Part shown: positions 5,657 to 9,344 of the stretch, piece by piece | Position numbering within the stretch: the first letter of the stretch is position 1 | How the letters are laid out: each line of letters starts with the position of its first letter | Assembly (NCBI GenBank): GCA_030632035.1 | Contig: DAOVJZ010000046.1 | Location: forward strand, 1-9,344 | DNA: 9,344 bases | Source of the DNA: Granulosicoccaceae bacterium | GTDB taxonomy: Bacteria > Pseudomonadota > Gammaproteobacteria > DAOVJZ01 | Direction of reading: 5' to 3' | Translations under genes and position numbers: made by a program | The notes under the pieces: generated by a model | Database searches by the model: none | The model's input: only the letters and a program-made list of their open reading frames with translations | Told to the model about the DNA's origin: nothing

Positions 5657-8600
5657 CTATGCGGGCTTTTTCTGGCCTAATGTTTCCAGCAATTTCTCAA
5701 TAACGTCAAATCGTTGCTCGATCTCGGCCAGATCATCCCTTGCCACACGCAGCTTGGTTTTACCATCAAATTTATAGGTATTGGGTTGTTTTTGAATAAG
5801 CTGGATTAATTGAGCTGGATCAATATTGGGCTCAGGGCCAAAAGTGATTCTGGCATAATCAGCGCTGGCATCGATTTTCTTAATACCCAAAGGTGTTGCT
5901 GTTAGCTTGAGTTCGGTTACCCGGAACAGGTGTTTTAAAGGTTCGGGTAACAGGCCGAATCGATCAATCATTTCAACACGTATATCTTTTAATGCATCTT
6001 GATTAGCTGCACTGGCGATACGCTTGTAAATCAGCAAGCGTGTGTGTACATCGGGCATATAATCATCAGGGATCAGTGCCGGGATATGCAGATCAACTTC
6101 GGTACCATGATCCAGTGGACGATCAAGTTCAGGTTGTTTGCCTTCACGCAAGGCCACAACAGCACGCTCCAGCAATTCGGTATACATACCAAAACCGATT
6201 TCCTGCATATTGCCGCTTTGTCCTTCACCCAGTAATTCACCAGCACCACGAATTTCCAGATCATGGGTGGCCAGCGTAAAGCCGGTGCCCAGTTCCTCCA
6301 GTGATTCAATGGCTTCCAGTCGTTTGCGTGCATCCGCAGTGATGGCCTTTTTGTCGGGCACAATCAAATAGGCATAGGCACGGTGATGTGAACGACCAAC
6401 GCGACCACGTAATTGATAAAGCTGTGCCAGCCCGAGTTTGTCAGCACGGTTCATAATAATGGTATTGGCTGTCGGAATATCAATACCACTTTCAATAATG
6501 GTACTGCACACAAGCACATTGAAACGCTGGTGATAAAAATCCAGCATAACCTGTTCCAGATCATGTTCGCGCATTTGTCCGTGACCCACTCGTACTGTTG
6601 CTTCTGGCACCAGCTCTTCAATTTCTTTTGCTTTTTTCTCAATGGTCTTGACTTCATTATGCAAAAAGTACACTTGACCACCGCGTTTTATTTCACGCAA
6701 GATGGCTTCACGCAATAAATCATTACGCCATTCGGTGACAAAAGTTTTTATCGCAAGACGCTGGCGTGGCGGTGTGGCAATAACAGAAAGATCCCGAATC
6801 CCTGACAGCGACATGTTCAATGTGCGAGGAATTGGTGTGGCGGTCAGGGTTAAAACATCAACCTCGGAACGCAGGGTTTTCATTTTTTCCTTGTGACGTA
6901 CACCGAAGCGATGTTCCTCATCAATAATTGCAAGTCCAAGGTCGGCAAACTGTACATCATTTTGTAACAGGCGATGGGTGCCAATCACAATATCTATCTT
7001 GCCATCAGCAAGACCTTTTAATATATCCTTTTGTTGTTTAGCAGTACGGAAACGGGACAATGATTCCACTTTTACAGGCCAGTCGGCAAAGCGATCGGAA
7101 AATGTCTGGTAATGTTGTTGGGCCAGCAGGGTAGTAGGAACCAGCATTGCCACTTGTTTACCACCTTGCACCGCCATAAAGGCAGCACGCAAGGCAACTT
7201 CTGTTTTACCAAAACCGACATCACCACAAATTACACGATCCATCGGTTTATCCGACACCATGTCATTCAGCACGGCATGAATAGAATCTTCCTGATCAGG
7301 CGTTTCTTCAAACGGGAAGTTGGCCACATAGGCATTGTATTGTTCATCCGGTTCAGGGAAGGCATGTCCCTTGCGTGCGGCACGGCGCGTATAGATATCC
7401 AGTAGTTCGGCGGCGACATCACGTACTTTCTCAGCCGCCTTGCGTTTAGCACGCTCCCACTGCCCACTGCCAAGTCTGTGTAATGGTGCCTGTTCCGGAT
7501 TAACACCGGTATAACGATTGATCAGGTGCAGGGAAGAAACGGGCACATAGAGTTTGTCGCCACCGGCATATTCCAGCATCAGAAACTCGGTTTCGAGATC
7601 ACCCAGTTTGAGTAGTTGCAACCCGGTATAACGACCGACACCATAATCATCATGCACAACCGGGGCACCCACATTCAGTTCTGTCAGATTGCTGATAATA
7701 GATTCAGTGTCGCGCCCGCGCGGTTTACGATGCCGGCGTTGCATGACCTGTTCACCAAACAATTGTGGTTCGGTAATAACAGCAATCGAAGGCGTGGTTA
7801 GCAGCGCACCGTTTTCGAGAGGACTGATAGTAATCCCGATTTTATTTTCTGACCCAAGAAAATTATTCCATGTTTCAAATGCTTTTGGATGAATATCTGC
7901 GTGTTTCAATACTTCCAGCAGTATTTCGCGGCGACCTGCAGATTCCGCAACAAACAGGATGCGGCCATTAAATTCTTTGGTAAAACTAATCAGTTTTTCT
8001 GCGGGTTCATGAACGCGCTTGTTCAGCGTCAGAACAGGCGGTGATTTGGTTTCAAAATTACTACCTTGATCGGCATGTTCAATTTCAAAGCTTTGGAGTT
8101 GAATAGAATCCACCTTGTTCAATGAATCCAGCAACTCATTTTCAGGAATAAAACCGATTTCAGGAGATAATAACGGGCGTTCTATATCGAAGCGGTTTTG
8201 TTCATGGCGCTCACACACTTCTTGCCAGAAGTTTTCAATAGCAGGTTCTATATTATCCTGCATAACAAACAAGGCACTATCAGGGACATAGCTAAACAGG
8301 GTAGAAGTATTTTCGAAAAACATCGGCAAATAATATTCAATCCCCGGTGGTGCCAGTTGTTTTCCAATATCACGATAAACAATGCCATGGTGAGGTGACT
8401 CGGGGAACAGTTGATCGAATTTTGATTTAAAAAGTTCAATTGCCTGTTCATCAAGCGGGATTTCACGCGCAGGCAAAAGATGAATATCATTTACCTTATC
8501 TATAGAACGCTGGTTTTCAGGATTGAAGGTTCTAATGCTTTCAACTTCATCATCAAATAATTCAACGCGATAAGGATGATGACTACCCATGGGGAAAATA

Positions 8601-9136
8601 TCAAAGATATTTCCCCGCACAGCGAATTCACCATGCTCCATAACTTGTGTTACAAAGTAATATCCCTTGGCGATTAAATCAGCACGTAATTTTTCCAGAT
8701 TAACCTGGTCACCGGTATTGAGTACAAAACTATGTGCTTCAAGATAGGCACAAGGCGGCAGGCGATGCATCAGGGTAGGGACAGGCACAACCAGAATACC
8801 TTTTTTCAGGTCTTGCAATTTATGTAAGGTTTCCAGACGCTGGGAAATAATATCCTGATGAGGAGAAAAAACATCATAAGGCAAGGTTTCCCAGTCGGGG
8901 AAAGTAAGTATGGGTAGTTCTTTATCATGTGAACTGTAAAAATGCAGTTCCTGCTCAAGCTGATAACAGGCTGACATATCCGCTGTTATAGCAACGACAA
9001 CCCCGTCATGTTGATGAGCCGCAGTAATAATAGACAGCGCTCCGGCACTGCCATACAGTTGTCCCCAACGTACAGGTTTGCCTTTTTTTACAGGTAACTG
9101 GATGCGTGATTGGAGTGGATAGTTGGTTGTGCTCAT
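5657..9136 (-). CDS. mfd: Transcription-repair coupling factor Mfd
   Basis: Mfd is a DNA translocase that pushes RNA polymerase off lesions and recruits UvrA for nucleotide excision repair. At 1159 aa the gene is full length. The N-terminal UvrB-like region (about 1-350) has the usual degenerate nucleotide site (LYGSAGALSI). The RNA polymerase-interacting domain spans about 488-545 (APVVHDDYGVGRYTGL). The translocase motor carries Walker A GDVGFGKTE (638-646), DEEH (739-742), TATPIPRT (765-772) and motif VI QLRGRVGRS (908-916), with STIIESGIDIPTAN (878-891) before it. The TRCF C-terminal domain follows from about 1010 (LHIPALIPDDYMPDVHTRL), ending in a regulatory tail. No strong Shine-Dalgarno precedes the ATG, but the N-terminus aligns in length with the family. 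The gene is divergent from the unknown gene at 9262. Confidence 0.98.
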   Translation of the reverse strand: MSTTNYPLQSRIQLPVKKGKPVRWGQLYGSAGALSIITAAHQHDGVVVAITADMSACYQLEQELHFYSSHDKELPILTFPDWETLPYDVFSPHQDIISQRLETLHKLQDLKKGILVVPVPTLMHRLPPCAYLEAHSFVLNTGDQVNLEKLRADLIAKGYYFVTQVMEHGEFAVRGNIFDIFPMGSHHPYRVELFDDEVESIRTFNPENQRSIDKVNDIHLLPAREIPLDEQAIELFKSKFDQLFPESPHHGIVYRDIGKQLAPPGIEYYLPMFFENTSTLFSYVPDSALFVMQDNIEPAIENFWQEVCERHEQNRFDIERPLLSPEIGFIPENELLDSLNKVDSIQLQSFEIEHADQGSNFETKSPPVLTLNKRVHEPAEKLISFTKEFNGRILFVAESAGRREILLEVLKHADIHPKAFETWNNFLGSENKIGITISPLENGALLTTPSIAVITEPQLFGEQVMQRRHRKPRGRDTESIISNLTELNVGAPVVHDDYGVGRYTGLQLLKLGDLETEFLMLEYAGGDKLYVPVSSLHLINRYTGVNPEQAPLHRLGSGQWERAKRKAAEKVRDVAAELLDIYTRRAARKGHAFPEPDEQYNAYVANFPFEETPDQEDSIHAVLNDMVSDKPMDRVICGDVGFGKTEVALRAAFMAVQGGKQVAMLVPTTLLAQQHYQTFSDRFADWPVKVESLSRFRTAKQQKDILKGLADGKIDIVIGTHRLLQNDVQFADLGLAIIDEEHRFGVRHKEKMKTLRSEVDVLTLTATPIPRTLNMSLSGIRDLSVIATPPRQRLAIKTFVTEWRNDLLREAILREIKRGGQVYFLHNEVKTIEKKAKEIEELVPEATVRVGHGQMREHDLEQVMLDFYHQRFNVLVCSTIIESGIDIPTANTIIMNRADKLGLAQLYQLRGRVGRSHHRAYAYLIVPDKKAITADARKRLEAIESLEELGTGFTLATHDLEIRGAGELLGEGQSGNMQEIGFGMYTELLERAVVALREGKQPELDRPLDHGTEVDLHIPALIPDDYMPDVHTRLLIYKRIASAANQDALKDIRVEMIDRFGLLPEPLKHLFRVTELKLTATPLGIKKIDASADYARITFGPEPNIDPAQLIQLIQKQPNTYKFDGKTKLRVARDDLAEIEQRFDVIEKLLETLGQKKPA

Positions 9137-9261
9137 GGAACGGGTTGTTTTTACAGGGATAGTAGAGTGAGTTTTGGGCTAAAAATTTCGGGTTCAGAGC
9201 CGCTATTGTAAGGGATCGCATACTATTTTTCATAGAATAAATCAGGAAAGAGGGCTTGCAG
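9137..9261. other. Divergent intergenic region upstream of mfd and the 9262 gene
   Basis: This 125-bp AT-rich spacer must hold the start signals of both divergent genes. Possible -10-like hexamers are TAGAAT at 9233-9238 on the + strand and TACAAT (complement of 9205-9210) on the - strand, but neither has a convincing -35 partner at 16-18 bp, so I do not call promoters. Confidence 0.35.
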
Positions 9262-9344
9262 ATGGAATGGGCATTTACCCCGAAAGATGTACAGAATGGC
9301 AATGTCGAGTATTCGCTTGGCCAGTTTCGCGAAGACCTTAAAAA
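9262..9344 (+). CDS. Unrecognised protein, 5' end only
   Basis: An open frame from ATG 9262 runs 27 codons to the window end, beginning MEWAFTPKDVQNGNVEYSLG. The purine stretch AGGAAAGAGGG (9243-9253) upstream can serve as a ribosome binding site, although its spacing of 8 or more bases is slightly long. There is no signal peptide. Too little is visible to assign a family, and the gene is transcribed away from mfd. Confidence 0.55.
   Translation, partial: MEWAFTPKDVQNGNVEYSLGQFREDLK

Noticed and set aside
6073..6363. 96-aa open frame overlapping mfd on the same strand, and several + strand frames within mfd
   Set aside because: All lie inside the well-supported mfd gene and show no family resemblance, signal or ribosome binding site; they are shadow frames.

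Overview
This window is ordinary-looking chromosome from a moderately AT-rich gammaproteobacterium. The gammaproteobacterial call rests on three things: a CsiV-family cell-wall protein, a 246-248 aa S-methyl-5'-thioinosine phosphorylase (MTIP) paired with a hypoxanthine phosphoribosyltransferase, and Mfd near both. From memory, Pseudomonas keeps mfd, a CsiV-like gene and MTIP side by side. A marine, sulfur-oxidising or methylotrophic lineage is possible because of the DsrE-like gene, but I cannot place the genus.

Layout. Positions 4-1882 (+ strand) hold a tight run: a small acidic/charged protein of unknown function, a DsrE-like protein, a hypoxanthine-guanine phosphoribosyltransferase and MTIP. 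The last two overlap and together turn methylthioinosine into hypoxanthine and then IMP, the inosine branch of methylthioadenosine salvage. This run converges on csiV (- strand, 1889-2635) with only 6 bp between the stops. csiV is divergent from a peptide deformylase gene (+), whose best start is a GTG at 2719. A 113-bp spacer follows, with a 20-bp tandem duplication and a (TGG)5 tract.

From 9136 down to 3363 every gene lies on the - strand. In transcription order they are mfd (transcription-repair coupling factor), a 70-aa four-cysteine protein, an exported cyclophilin (PpiA type), yajQ, and a conserved unknown protein with a coiled-coil N-terminus, a hydrophobic middle and a cysteine/histidine cluster. 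The cyclophilin and yajQ are separated by 240 bp, the longest gene-free stretch here. It holds a 120-bp imperfect palindrome with a perfect 17-bp stem at its core. Upstream of mfd is a 125-bp divergent spacer, then the first 27 codons of an unrecognised + strand gene cut by the window end.

I found no tRNA, rRNA, CRISPR array, transposase or clear prophage gene. No obvious new multi-gene system is visible. The items most worth a second look are the large palindrome, the two cysteine-patterned unknown proteins, and the DsrE-like gene placed directly ahead of the methylthioinosine salvage pair.
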